Positions 35,161 through 47,783 of a DNA stretch of 64,000 bases are shown here, piece by piece (position 1 is the first letter of the stretch; the number at the start of each line of letters is the position of its first letter). The notes under the pieces are model-generated. The model saw only the letters and a list, made by a program, of their open reading frames with translations, was not told the origin of the DNA and did not search any database. Both the position numbers and the translations under genes were made by a program. The DNA is taken from NCBI RefSeq assembly GCF_020921035.1, contig NC_063151.1, positions 26,356,934-26,420,933 of the forward strand, in the 5' to 3' direction. This DNA is from Rhodamnia argentea (Eukaryota; Streptophyta; Magnoliopsida; Myrtales; Myrtaceae).

Positions 35161-35598
35161 GAGAAAATTGTCCAACATTTTTTAAATTTATTGCACTTAT
35201 GCCAATTCAGTCTTAAATCTTTTAATTGTACCAATTCAGCCCTAAACCTTTTGACAACTTGCTAATTCAGTCATAAATCTTTAAATTATGCCAACTCAAT
35301 CCTAAACTTTTTAATAATTTGTCAAACTAGTCCTAAATCTTTTATGAATTACCAATTTAGTCATTTCGGCCAATTACTCAAATAATAAGCTTAGGACTAA
35401 AATGGCAAAACTTCAAAAGATTTATGACTAAATTGGCATAATTTAAAAAAATTCAAGACTAAATCGAAACAAGTGAAAGGTTTAAGACTAAATTGGCAAA
35501 TCATCAGAAGATTTAGAACTAAATCGACACAATTGAAAAGTTTATGACTGAATTGACAAATTGTTAAAATGTTTAGGGCTTTTTTTGGTAATTTCCCC
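35161..35598. mobile_element. Core-less family A element with exact 10-bp target duplication
   Basis: The left end GAGAAAATTGTCCAAC mirrors GGTAATTTCCCC. The arms are runs of TCAGTCCTAAATCTTTT-type units inverted on the other side. TATTTAAGTT lies directly before (35151-35160) and after (35599-35608) the element, and the next base, G, also matches. It lacks the GC-rich core seen in other copies, so it may be a deletion derivative or a simpler form. Confidence 0.75.
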
Positions 35599-35984
35599 TA
35601 TTTAAGTTGGTCCCCAACCATCAGATGCAATCTAAGTGTCTCTCTTGAAAAATTTATTCTTGGCCTTCTAAGTGAATTCGATAAATTTCCTCGCATCATG
35701 TAATTGTGTTTTTTTCGGGTCGCCTCGAATTTTAACATTTTCTTTCATAATTGTCTTAGTTATTTGCAATCTTTTGTCCTCTTCTTTTTTTTTTTAACCT
35801 TTTTTCTAATGATGCCAAATGTTTTAGAGCTATTTACTTATTAAAAATTGTCACGCTAACATTACACGCATATAAATAAGTACGTTATTGAAGAAATAAT
35901 TTAGTTTAGCATAAAAAATCAAGTACTATTAGACACAAGAATTTCGCCCTTCACGGTTTGTTTAACGGAAACTAGTCAAAGGTA

Positions 35985-36600
35985 GGGGTGAGCAAAAAAA
36001 TCATGATCCACCCAAATCGGATCAGACCGGACCCAACCGGCTGATTTTGGATGGTAACCGGCGGGTACGGTCCGGTTCCCGGTTTTAATTTTTCTGAACC
36101 GGCAAGTACCAAGAAAACCCTATTTTGAGTGGGAACCATCCAACCGGCCTAACCGGACCGATCCTTTTATATAATACAAATGTATATTCTCTTAATTTGA
36201 GTGCATAACTTTGGATATGCCTTTCTTCACGAAGTATGAAACATGAAATAATTATAGCGATAAAGCGAGATCGTGGCACATTGGTTTAAGCTTAGCTAGA
36301 TAGCTGCAGCAAAGTGAATCTATGCCTTTTGGAATAACTTTTGCAAATATTACAATGCTTGTTATCTTGCATATTGAAAATTTTCCTCCTCCAATCGATG
36401 GGGACTCGTTCCATTTTCTTTTTTAATTAATGTTGATGCTCGCTAGGATTGTAATTGGAATCCAACCGGACTGGTGGTTCGGTTCTCGGGTGGAGCCATG
36501 GAATGAGCGGGTAGTTCATGGTTCGCATCTTGCGGAATCGGTCCCTAGCAGAAGGTTCTCGATTTTAGGGTGGGACCAACCATCCTGGAACTAATCACCC
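35985..36600. mobile_element. GGGGTGAGC...ATCACCC element with flanking duplication
   Basis: It begins GGGGTGAGCAAAAAAATCAT and ends CTGGAACTAATCACCC. The flanks TAGTCAAAGGTA (35973-35984) and TAGTCAATGGTA (36601-36612) match at 11 of 12 bases. If the true end is GTAGGGGTGAGC, the duplication is 9 bp with one mismatch. The interior has GGTTCCCGGTT and CCAACCGGCC blocks, as in the element at 17631-18216. Confidence 0.65.
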
Positions 36601-36658
36601 TAGTCAATGGTACAAAGAAGTGGAAAATTGTTGTGTTAAGAACAATTGGTCGATATAA

Positions 36659-36708
36659 GGGAAAATTATTAAAAATGTCACGAACCTATTGCAATTGTGC
36701 TACTTCAA

Positions 36709-36748
<40 letters not shown>

Positions 36749-37382
36749 CAATTGAGTTATAAACCTTTTTATATTTTGCCAATTGAGTTTATCCGATCAA
36801 TTTTGACTGAAAATCATGACATGGACGCTGGCTATCCACGTGACATTGTCAATGACGAAGTGAGGTTTTTCTTTTTTTGTGATTTTTTATTTTTGTCTTT
36901 TTGTGTTTTCTTTTTATTTATATTTTAAAGCTGGCAGGAGACCATTGGCCACGGGCCAATGTTCAAAGACCTCCATTGACCACTGGGTGAGCTGCATGTA
37001 GGGCTGCGAGGGTCGTAGCCTCACCCACTGAGAGTGAGGTTTGCGGCCCTTGCTTAGTGGTCCGTGAGGGCTTGGGATCCTCGCTGCGGCTGGTGAGCAC
37101 TCGCAAGTTCTTGGCTAGCAGCCTTTTGCCAGCCTTTAACAATAAAAAAGGAAAAAAAAAAGATAGAAAAACTTAATAAAAAATTTCACATTCATACCGG
37201 TAATGCCACTTAGGATCGTCGAGAGGCGGCTGATATCCATATCATCAATTTTTACCCAAAATTATTTTGATGAACTCAATTGGCAAAATGTAAAAAAGTT
37301 TATGACTCAATTGGCCAAAAGTTATGTTTAAAACTGAACTGATATAATTATAGTAGATTTATGACTTTTTGTTAATTTTCCC
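36659..37382. mobile_element. Full-length family A element with an (AT)n tract in the left arm
   Basis: The ends GGGAAAATTATTAAAAATGT and TTTTTGTTAATTTTCCC are inverted. The arms carry CGAACCTATTGCAATTGTGC on the left and GATATAATTATAGTAGATTT on the right. The core (36930-37130) is rich in GAGGG and CCCTC. An (AT)17 run sits at 36711-36744. No target duplication is visible. Confidence 0.7.
36711..36744. repeat. (AT)17 microsatellite
   Basis: A pure AT dinucleotide run of 34 bp inside the left arm of a family A element. Confidence 0.95.
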
Positions 37383-40300
37383 GTTGGTATGGTGCAATTC
37401 GTCGACAAGAAAACTCAATTTAGTTGACGGAGGTTTCAAGGACAAGAGGTGCTGGAGTGAACATCGGTAAATGAGGGAGACTAACGTGACCGATGAGGAA
37501 GAGTGCAGGATGTAACCATCGAGATAGCAGAGTTCATGAACCGTCAATATAGTGAAGTCGATATAATCGTTAATATAGCGGACATAATGTAACTTCTCGT
37601 GAAAGCACGGAGGATTAGGAAATTATTCGTGTATTTAAGCTCAGCAATAGTCGACTGTGGGTTATGAATATCCCCAATTATACTATTCTCCCACCACCCC
37701 AATTTTTTACAAAACTCTCCGACCAAAAAAGTAATAATAATTACAAAACCCAATCTGCAAATTAATTTTTTCTTATATTTTCTGTAATTTACATCATTTG
37801 CAAAGATTGTTCCCAAGTTACAAGTTGCAGATGAGTTGCCTAGGAGAACGAACCCTTGACATAAACGATGGAGAACTTCTATACACAACCGCCTGAATTC
37901 AATTCACTTAAAGCCAGCACGACAACGATTTTGATTCGAAAAAATGATTCTAATTAGAATTAAATTTTTTCGATTCTATTTTCAGGATGAGTTTTAAAGA
38001 ATCAGAACGTGTTTTATAATTGCACAAAATTTATGTCAACGGGAATAATTTCTTTTCCAAATTTTTGTCATTTAAGTCAAATAATTACGTAGTTATTTTG
38101 TGAAATTTCATCCAACATTTCAAATTGATTGAAGATTAATTCATATTGATTTTCTTATATAACATATTGCATATAATAATTTTTCATGCTATTCAGTCTA
38201 ATTTTACCTTCATAATGAATCATTTTAAGCTTTAAATATGAGAAATTATGTTGGGTTAGTGTATGATTTCATATTAGTTTAGTCACCTTTTAATTCTCAC
38301 TTGTCCAAATAGATTTTAAACTCTCATAAGTAATTTTAGTGTGGTACAATGATCCGTCGTTAAATGTGGCTATAATGAATAGGGCAATCACAGTATAGAT
38401 CTTAAAATAGGGATGCTGATTATGTATATTCTTAGCCTGTTTAATCTTTGCATTTAAAACGCAAAAAAAAAAAAAAGATCCGAAAAGTGATACTTTTTTT
38501 TCGAATCAATTTTTTTTCTTTGCTCCAAAACTGAATCAACTTTTTTTATTCTTGTTTTTGCTCAAAAACTGTTTCCGATAACGGAATCGGAATCATTTAC
38601 GTTTCTCATGCTTTTTTGTATCGGGGAATATAATCAGAAAATCGGAATCATCGCCACGTTGGTTCTAAGTTTCGCATGTTGGAAATTTTAAGTTATTCAT
38701 CACAGGTTTCAAATAGTGACATTTCACTCTCTACACATTCTTTTTTTTTTTTTCTCAAATTCTCTTGTTCTTAAGGAGGAAGTCCCCTTAAATAAGTAAT
38801 TTCACATCTTGACGAGTGCTTTCAAGATTACGAAATAAAGCATAAAAATGATACCTTGCTACCCTAAAGCGGTGTGATGGCTCGAGCCCGCCGTTCGACA
38901 GACTGACCGCTCTTCCAAGAACATTGAAAGGTCGCACCTGAAAGTAACGACAACTAAACATGGCCTTAGAACTTCGTTTGCCATTAAACAAAATCGTCAA
39001 AAACTGTAGGATAATTCACGTGTCAATATTTACATGTTAGGACAAATGTTAGGTGTTTTCGATCAAAAGAAGTCAAAATACACACGAGTGCAAGGTTTTC
39101 GTTTTCACGAGCAAAGAAATGAATCGACGAACCAAAATTAACCCAACTCCAAAACGCCTGCGAAATCGAGATTAGGTGTCAAATCCGGTCGCAAATCACG
39201 GCCCCATCCGGCAAATGACTCACTTTCTGATGAGAGCCCAATCAGACAAAACCAACGATAAGTCCAGCTAACACCTCCCGCTTGTCCCTACAATCTTACA
39301 ATATCTATTACATCACACACCCACCCCTTTCGTTTTCACGTCTCATCATGTCCTGTCACTCGGACGGAATATATGGGATATTATTATATATGATCTCGTA
39401 TACGTACGTGAATGGTGATGCAGCATACGGATATGGAGGGAGGGTGAGTGATCATGACGTAGCCAAATGGCTCCGAGCCAAGAACGGATGAATTCAAAAG
39501 AAATGAGTTTTCTCTTTTACCTCTTTTCTTTATGGGGTTTTCCAGCTTTAAAATCCGAGACGCATGCAAGAAAGCTCATGATGGTGTTCTCTGTGTCCCA
39601 CGCCAGGCCCCTCTCTCTCTCTCTCTCTCTCTCGTGCTCTATAAAAGAGTATTTTATAAGTTTCTGATGCAAGCTCTCTGTTTCTTGAATTGCCCCTTTT
39701 GATTGCTGTTACTTACCAACATGCCCTTCAAAGAGGAAGCGGCCTTGTTGGGGTAAACTTTTTTTGGATGGACAGAATTGCCATGAATGGGGAGGTCCAA
39801 GAATACTTGTAGGGAGACACTAGTTCCGAATCCAAATCGCAGTTTTTAGAATTTGGCATCTTGGGATCTTTTGGACAAAAGTGTGGTTAGCAGGTTCTGG
39901 ATTTACCAGACAAAGATGACATTTTCGTTATCAGCTCATGTTGATGGGTACCTGAACTCTATGTAACATATCAAAATGACGGGCTTAATCCAAATACGTC
40001 TCGTGTTGGATTCTTGTCTCGTTGCAGTAGATACTATTTCCAGAGATCCCTGTTCCCCCCACCCCACCCCCCCCCCCCTTTTTTTTGTTTCCAATCCTAG
40101 AAGGACGAAAACAAAAGAAGTTATTATCTGAATCCTTTGGCAAGTTCTTGCAATCCCGCATTAATTGCCCTATTAGATAGATTTGTGCAGAGATTAACTT
40201 TTTCCTCTGAGCACAAAATCATTAAAGATTACCCTAGTACCGTTCACAAAAGATTGACCCGCAGAGAGAGAGAGAGGGAGAGAGAGAGAGGGACAAATGT

Positions 40301-40531
40301 GGTTTAACACCTCTCAAAGATTGACTTTTTTGCAGGAATATCTTCTATCCCCTTTGTCTGTCTTGACGGGCTTTACTGGACCTCACACCTTACCTTACTA
40401 GACAGAGAACCTCATTAATGATTTTTGAAATACAATACATAGATAGGAAAAACAGCATATTCATATAGTCTGTTGCTCTGTTTTGTAGTGGTTGCACACA
40501 GTGAAGTGGGAGAGACAGTGTTGTGCTAAAA

Positions 40532-40536
<5 letters not shown>
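37383..40536. other. Distal upstream region of the HD-ZIP III gene
   Basis: No gene is supported. The region is AT-rich, with (CT)n at about 39610-39633, (GA)n at 40263-40290 and a C-rich run near 40055-40078. Open frames at 37544-37888 and 38788-39000 (minus) show no domain I recognise. Confidence 0.4.

Positions 40537-40586
<50 letters not shown>
40537..40586. repeat. (AT)25 microsatellite
   Basis: An uninterrupted AT dinucleotide run of 50 bp, about 1.0 kb upstream of the HD-ZIP III start codon. It is likely polymorphic in length. Confidence 0.95.
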
Positions 40587-40588
<2 letters not shown>

Positions 40589-40799
40589 CAAAGGACCTTG
40601 CTCTGAGCCGAAAGTGACGAACCAATGAAAGCACGCACAGAACAGAAGAGGGTATGGAAAAAACCAAAGTAGAACCGCTTTCCTGTGCAAGTAAGAAAGC
40701 CTTCCTTTTGGTCTCTTTTATTGTCTCTCCCTCTCTCTCCCCAACACCCTTTACTCAAATTCAATGAATTGTATTGCTTTTTCTCCATTTTGCAGGGGC

Positions 40800-41611
40800 A
40801 GGGAATAATTATCACCATATCTGAGATCTCCTGTTTTTGACTCCAGACTTCTCTCCCAACCCAAAACATCATCTCTTTCTCCCCCCCTCTCTCTCTCCCC
40901 TCATTTATGGGTCTTGCTTGCAAGTTTTTGGATTTTATATCCTTTTCGTGAAACCCCCCCCATTAAAGATGTGTGGACGAGCAGATGAACAGTGGACTCA
41001 GAAGAATCTTTATTGGCGCGATGAAGATCGGTGAGAAAGAAAAGAGAAAAGCTTCTGTTGCCGCTTCTTCTTCAGCCATTTGTTGCTCCTGGAGCTGAAG
41101 TTTGGATCTGGGTGTGAGCGAAGTTCGCAACTTTATGCATGCCGAAGACTCGCCCCCGGGTTGACTTGCTGACTCGCTCGGATCATGTGACCCTGAAGAG
41201 TTGAGCTCCGATTCTTGAATAATAGACAAGAGGGGTGTTGGTGTTATGTATGAAGCTTGCGATTATGAAAGGTATTAGGTTGAAGAAGCGCTGATCTCTA
41301 GAGAAAGATTTTTCACTGTTTGTCTTGTGTTCGGTGATGCTTCTCAATGGGACAACAAGGGACGAGACTGCGTAATTAGACCGGTGATAGTATTTGCTTT
41401 GTTGTTTGTATCAAGCAGTTCTCAAGATTGCACTGAAATCTTGGGTATTTGGCATTTTGTTTGTGGGTGGGAGCTCTGAAGAGTCGAGAAAAGAAAAGGA
41501 AGGTGCTTTGGGGTCAGGCGGCACTGTGGACTATTTCTTGAGAAGTTCTGTGGTTCTTTTTCCTTGGGAAGTAAGAATTTCTCCGGGTGATTGAATTGAA
41601 TTTTTCTGGAG
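40800..41611 (+). promoter_or_regulatory. Probable long 5' leader of the HD-ZIP III gene with several upstream ORFs
   Basis: Long leaders are usual for this family. If unspliced, the region holds small ATG frames at 40969-41034 (21 codons, MCGRADEQWTQKNLYWRDED...), 41135-41164, 41139-41204, 41185-41190 (ATG directly followed by TGA), 41246-41278 and 41337-41375. All end before the main ATG. A leader intron could remove some of them. The transcription start is not fixed. Confidence 0.4.
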
Positions 41612-44600
41612 ATGGCAACCTCCTGCAAGGACGGTAAACTTGGGCACAGCAACAGTAGCAATAGCTTGGACAATGGAAAATATGTGAGGTACACGCCTGA
41701 GCAGGTTGAAGCCCTCGAGAGGCTCTACCACGAGTGTCCGAAGCCCAGTTCACTCCGTCGCCAACAGCTGATCAGGGAGTGTCCCATTCTCTCCAACATT
41801 GAGCCCAAGCAAATCAAGGTCTGGTTCCAGAACAGAAGGTATGTCCATGTCCCTTACTTTTTTTGGCAAGAAAACACTGCAAGCATGTGTCAGTTCATGA
41901 AGTTCCGTGTTTTTTTTTCTTCTTTCTTGTAGTTGAAGGGTTTTGTGTTCTCATTGCTTTGTTTGATTGGTCGGTAAAGGCTCGAAGAGTAAACCCTGAA
42001 AATCTGTTCTTTCTTCGATTTTTGGAATCGGTACCCTGTTAAGAAGCCGCTCCAGTGTTAAAAAGTAATGTGAAGCATGTTGCCGAAGTTAGTGTTAACC
42101 ATTACAATGACTTGATACAAATAGGCGTTTTCCCATAGTATTATGTAGTTATATGCAAGTATCTGTGTGCTTTTGCTGATTGCAGATGCAGGGAGAAGCA
42201 GAGGAAAGAAGCTTCCCGTTTGCAAGCTGTGAACAGGAAGCTCACTGCCATGAACAAGCTGTTGATGGAGGAGAATGATAGGTTGCAGAAGCAAGTTTCT
42301 CAGCTGGTGTATGAGAATGGCTATTTCCGCCAGCACACCCAGAACGTACTCTCTCTTTTCCCTTGTATTTCTCTCCTATCGAACAATGTGACATGCTTAA
42401 AGTTTTGATTTGGACATACTGCAATGGAAGATCATTTCTTTGTATTGAGTTGGTTGTTTTCGCTTTGCGATTCTGATAGTTAGCAAATGAAGAGGGTTTT
42501 GTTTCTTGTTAGTCTCATGAGTGTTTTGTGGTATATGAGCATTTTGGATTGTGACATGGTGGTGAAATTGTTTCTTACAGACGACGCTTGCAACCAAAGA
42601 CACAAGCTGTGAATCGGTGGTGACGAGCGGTCAACACCAGTTGACATCTCAGCATCCTCCAAGGGATGCTAGTCCTGCAGGGTTAGTGGGGATGTGGTTG
42701 TGGTGTCACTTTCTGTCATTTAAAAAAAAAATGGCCTTTTGATCCTTTTCTTTTGTTTTTGTCTCCTTTCGCTGTTAAAAACAATGTCTTGGTTCTTTCT
42801 TTGTCTTTTTTAATAATTAATTAATATTGTCTTTGCAGGCTTTTGTCCATTGCAGAAGAGACTTTAGCAGAGTTTCTTTCAAAGGCCACTGGAACCGCTG
42901 TGGAGTGGGTCCAAATGCCTGGAATGAAGGTATCTTGGGACATATTTTCTTTTACAGTCTTCGGCATGAATAATTTCATTGAGACAATAACTGGAGAGCT
43001 TTTTACTTATGTTGTAAAAATTGATTTTCATATAAATACAGAACAGTCAGTTCTATTTTTGAGCTCCATTCGACTGCAGGAATATGCAAGCTGCTGTTTT
43101 TGTTTTTGTTATTTCTCATTTGGTGTTGTGTTTGCGAAGAAATTGACAAAGATGTCTGTTAATTTGCTTAGCCTGGTCCGGATTCCATTGGAATCGTTGC
43201 TATTTCTCATGGTTGCACTGGTGTCGCAGCACGAGCATGCGGACTCGTGGGTCTTGAACCTACAAGAGTATGTGTCTCAGAACCATTCTGTCCAATTTGT
43301 ATTTGAAGCTCATCCCAATGTGTTCATAAATGTGACTTGGAAACTGATTCAGGTCGCTGAAATCCTGAAGGATCGACCGTCATGGTTCCGTGACTGTCGA
43401 GCCGTGGATGTTTTGAACGTGCTGCCGACAGCAAATGGTGGAACCATTGAGCTGCTCTACATGCAGGTGATAAAATACACTGCGTGAAGTGTTTTGCTAG
43501 TCTAGAATGTAGAGTGTTCCTCATGGTTCTATTCATTATTCAGCTCTATGCGCCAACAACCTTGGCGCCAGCTCGTGACTTCTGGTTGCTGCGTTATACT
43601 TCTGTTCTGGAAGATGGGAGTCTTGTGGTATGTTGGTGAAAACGCGGTTGGCTTGTCTTTGGTGTTCTTGTTTAGACCAGGAAATACTGTTTTTTCCCCT
43701 ACTTCTTTTCTTCTAAAGGCAGATGTCAAATGAACACCTTTCCATGTCAGCTGCTCATGTCTACTATATCTTTGGTTAACTATCAATGTCATTATCTTGG
43801 TAAATATGACGTTTAGGTTTGTGAGAGGTCACTTAAAAATACTCAAAATGGTCCAAGCATGCCTCCAGTGCAGCCTTTTGTCCGAGCAGAGATGCTTCCT
43901 AGTGGCTACTTGGTACGTCCATGTGAAGGTGGTGGTTCAATCATACGCATTGTTGATCACTTGGATCTAGAGGTAAAACTTGTGAAGTATCTTCAATGAT
44001 CTTGCTTGAAGTATATCTTGCTGTTCGATAGTACTAACTTGAGCATCTCGCAGCCATGGAGTGTGCCTGAAGTACTGCGCCCATTGTACGAGTCCTCCAC
44101 AATGCTTGCTCAGAAGACGACAATGGCAGTAAGTTGACATGAATCATGCCTATGTTTAGACTCAACATCTTTTAGCAGTTACTTTAAAACGGTGAGTCTC
44201 ATATTAGCCGGTGGGGGTTTTCTGATCCACCCTCTTTTCCCATCTTTGACATCAGGCTCTGCGGCAGCTGAGGCAGATAGCTCAGGAAATTTCACAGCCT
44301 AATGTTTCTGGCTGGGGAAGGCGACCCGCAGCGCTTAGGGCTCTTAGCCAGAGGTTAAGCAGGTGAAAATCATCTTCAAGGATTCAGCTCATGTTTTGAT
44401 TGCTGATGGTTTCTTGCTGCTGCTTTGAACTGATAAACGATGATGTGCAGGGGATTTAATGAGGCTCTTAATGGATTTACTGATGAAGGATGGTCGATCA
44501 TGGGAAATGATGGCATTGATGATGTCACTATTCTCGTCAATTCATCCCCTGACAAGCTAATGGGTTTGAATCTTTCGTTTTCGAATGGATTCCCAGCTGT

Positions 44601-47600
44601 GAGCAACGCTGTCCTATGTGCTAGGGCCTCTATGCTGTTGCAGGTGAGGATGCTAATCGTCTTTTTATGCCGAGTTATTTTGAGAAAAAATGCTGCTAAG
44701 CAATCACTATGTATGTGGATTCATGATCCAACTGTATATATGTATGATGTATAGGCTAATCGTTGGAGCCTATTCGACTTGGTGTTATCTTTTAGTCTAG
44801 TTTGGATTTTTGCGGGTTGCGCTGGAGCTATTAATCTCTTCATGTATTCTCTAGAAAGGCATGCTCATAAATTGTTTTTAGTGCAGTGAATGGCTTGTAG
44901 GCTTTTCTGTGAATGACACTTACTGTATTTGTTATCCTGTACACCGTGTGAGCAAATAGTGTGCAACCTACATTCTGATGATTTAGTTGTCAAATTCCGG
45001 AAAGAGCCACCCCCCCACCCTCGCCACAAATAGAAGAATAAAAGTGTCCTTTGGGAAGTTTCTTCCAGTTCAATTTGGATCAAAGCATTCTTTCTGATTG
45101 ACTTACCCTTGTGTTTGTTTTCTATTACGTCTCTATTTCTAATCTCATTATCCTGGCTTGATCTTTCCCTTTCAGAATGTGCCTCCTGCAGTCCTCCTTC
45201 GCTTCCTCCGCGAGCATAGGTCAGAATGGGCTGACAATAGTATCGATGCGTACTCAGCCGCAGCAGTGAAGGTTGGTCCCTGTGCTTTACCTGGATCACG
45301 TATGGGGAGTTTCGGGGGTCAAGTTATACTTCCCCTTGCTCATACTATCGAGCATGAAGAGGTATGATTGATGGCTGAATACTATATCTGACACCCTTTT
45401 GCACCATCCTTTTATTTTGTTCAGCTTGATTGTGATTATCTATTTCTATCTTCTCTTGTGCTTTTCAAGTTCTTGGAGGTCATCAAATTGGAAGGCATGG
45501 GCCATTCTCCAGAAGATGCCCTAATGCCTAGAGATATATTCTTCCTGCAAGTAAGTATTATTTCCGCTTTGCTTGTATTATTTTATTCTGTTACATATAG
45601 GAAGCAATATTTTTGGCTTGATCAGTCGCCATTTTCATGCCAACCACTGATTTTTAATTAAGTTAATATATAGACCAGAATCATCTGATGTATGCTCTCT
45701 CGCACGCGTGCAAGCAAGCACGTGTGCTTTCTTTTTCTTGCTGTTTTTGGTTAATCCCTCTTTTTGCCTATTTTTTCACAGATGTGCAGTGGAGTCGATG
45801 AAAATGCTGTGGGAACATTTGCTGAATTGATATTTGCTCCAATTGATGCTTCCTTTGCTGATGATGCACCTCTTCTTCCTTCCGGGTTCCGTATCATTCC
45901 TCTTGATTCAGTAAAGGTGAGGCGTAAACTTACTTCATTCAGCATCACTTCACACTAATACAGTGGTGATCAATTGGCATAAACCCTTGATTCCTGCAAT
46001 TTCTTTGCTGTCACATTGATTATTGTGTTGCACTGCAGGAAGCTTCCAGTCCTAATCGCACGCTGGACCTCGCTTCTTCTCTTGAGATAGGGCCAGCTGG
46101 AAATAGGAGTTTTAACGATATTAATGCTAATTCTGGCTGTACAAGATCAGTGATGACTATCGCGTTTGAGTTTGCGTTCGAAAGCCACATGCAGGAACAT
46201 GTGGCCTCCATGGCCCGCCAATATGTGCGTAGCATAATATCCTCGGTGCAGAGAGTGGCATTGGCGCTTTCTCCTTCCAATCTCGGTTCACATGCTGGTC
46301 TGCGTACGCCTCTTGGCACTCCTGAAGCCCAAACACTTGCCCGCTGGATTTGCCATAGTTATAGGTCTGCCAATCTCTATTTTTATTTATAATGTGCAAG
46401 GCTCTTGATACATTCTCCCAGAAAAAAAAAATCATGAGGTTATCAGAACGTACTTTAATTTTAAACACTCTTCCATTAAGAGAATAGGTGTTACTCATAG
46501 CATGTTGCCTTTTACTGATGCTCGTTTATGCTGTTGATCTTCTCCTTATTGACCAGTGTAAGGTAAAAGGAACTACAGTTTTCTCATTGTTGGCAGTTAT
46601 ATAAGTTCCTTTGATTTTGGTACACAGCTGGTAACTTATGTTTGGACATTGATTCTGATTGATGTGTGAACTATTACATCACCTTGTGTGTCTGATGGAC
46701 CATCTTTACGAGCAGGTGTTACTTGGGGGTGGATCTTCTCAAGTCGAGCAATGAAGGAAGTGAGTCGATTCTCAAGAACCTGTGGCATCACTCAGATGCT
46801 ATCATGTGCTGCTCTCTTAAGGTGCACTCTTGTTCCCTTGCATAGGATATCTATGAAAAATGATCCACAAGGGAATCGTTCCTTTACTAGTGAAAACAGA
46901 TCCGCGTCTCAAAGTTGTTGCCGAAGCAACTATCTCCTTCAGAAGATCCAAATTAAGGCCGCCAGTCTCGTGAACTTAAATTAAGGACGACTTGTTTGCA
47001 ACTGTTCATCATGCATCTCATGTAGATGGACTTACGAGCGGATAGTGTGCTTCACAATTCTGCAATAATACTGTAGTTCATCACTATCAGTTGTTTCTGA
47101 GCTTACCTTGTATTACGCTGGCATACATTCCATTTTGCAATACGATCAATATTCTAAATCTTCCTCTTCCTTGCAGGCCTTACCCGTATTCACGTTTGCG
47201 AATCAGGCAGGTCTGGACATGCTCGAAACCACCTTGGTGGCTCTGCAAGACATAACCCTTGAAAAGATATTCGATGATCATGGCCGAAAGACTCTCTGTT
47301 CAGAGTTCCCGCAAATCATGCAACAGGTCTGGGACTTCTTCCCACATTCTTCTATCCCAAGACAGTATTTATTTGGAAAAGCTTCTGATCAAAATGGGGT
47401 CACTCAGGACAAGCCAGAAATATTTTTAAGGCAGGGAGCTAGGACTAGATGCAAAAAGAGGCCACCTAAATTGAGTTTTTTGCTTCTTGACAGCGTTTCC
47501 GTCTTTATTTAGCCGCTTCAATGGGATCTTTTTGTAATTCTGCAATAGCATTTGAACTCGAACCATCCATTATTCTCTGAAAAGTGGTTACGGCATATGT

Positions 47601-47783
47601 TGATACGAGCTAAAGCTGCTCGAGTTTTTCTTGCAGGGTTTCGCTTGTCTTCAAGGTGGGATCTGCCTCTCGAGCATGGGACGACCAGTGTCGTACGAAA
47701 GGGCGGTGGCGTGGAAAGTTATGAATGAAGAAGAGAACGCCCATTGCATCTGCTTTATGTTCATCAACTGGTCTTTTGTGTGA
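41612..47783 (+). CDS. HB8: Class III HD-ZIP transcription factor, ATHB-8-like
   Basis: Eighteen exons: 41612-41838, 42186-42345, 42581-42681, 42839-42929, 43172-43267, 43353-43466, 43544-43627, 43817-43972, 44054-44128, 44256-44362, 44451-44643, 45176-45361, 45470-45550, 45782-45916, 46039-46364, 46716-46821, 47177-47326 and 47637-47783. All have GT-AG borders and give 2535 nt (844 residues). Eighteen exons and this length are typical of the family. In order: homeodomain (about 22-84, with IKVWFQNRRCREKQRKEA), leucine zipper (about 85-123), START domain (from about 160), and a C-terminal MEKHLA domain ending CICFMFINWSFV. Several segments (LEPWSVPEVLR, DGIDDVTILVNSSP, YRCYLGVDLL) fit ATHB-8 better than ATHB-15, PHB or REV. 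The protein should act in the nucleus to promote procambium and xylem formation. The transcript is a miR165/166 target; its site spans the exon 4/5 junction. Confidence 0.96.
42919..43181 (+). promoter_or_regulatory. miR165/166 target site, split by intron 4
   Basis: Exon 4 ends with CTGGAATGAAG (42919-42929) and exon 5 begins CCTGGTCCGG (43172-43181). Only the spliced mRNA holds the 21-nt site complementary to miR166. The 11-nt and 10-nt halves are separated by a 242-bp intron. The site encodes the START-domain PGMKPGP segment. In the left half the codon is GGA where GGG is usual, which replaces a G:U wobble with an A:U pair. Confidence 0.93.

Noticed and set aside
39766..39783. Minus-strand resemblance to miR394 (GGCAATTCTGTCCATCC)
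   Set aside because: Needs an inserted base and has no matching star arm nearby to make a hairpin; likely chance.
40390..40923. 177-codon minus-strand frame with Ile-Tyr repeats
   Set aside because: The frame is carried by the (AT)25 microsatellite and lies in the HD-ZIP III upstream region.
41394..41594. Frame in the HD-ZIP III leader
   Set aside because: It has no ATG at its start and no conservation I can point to; treated as leader sequence.
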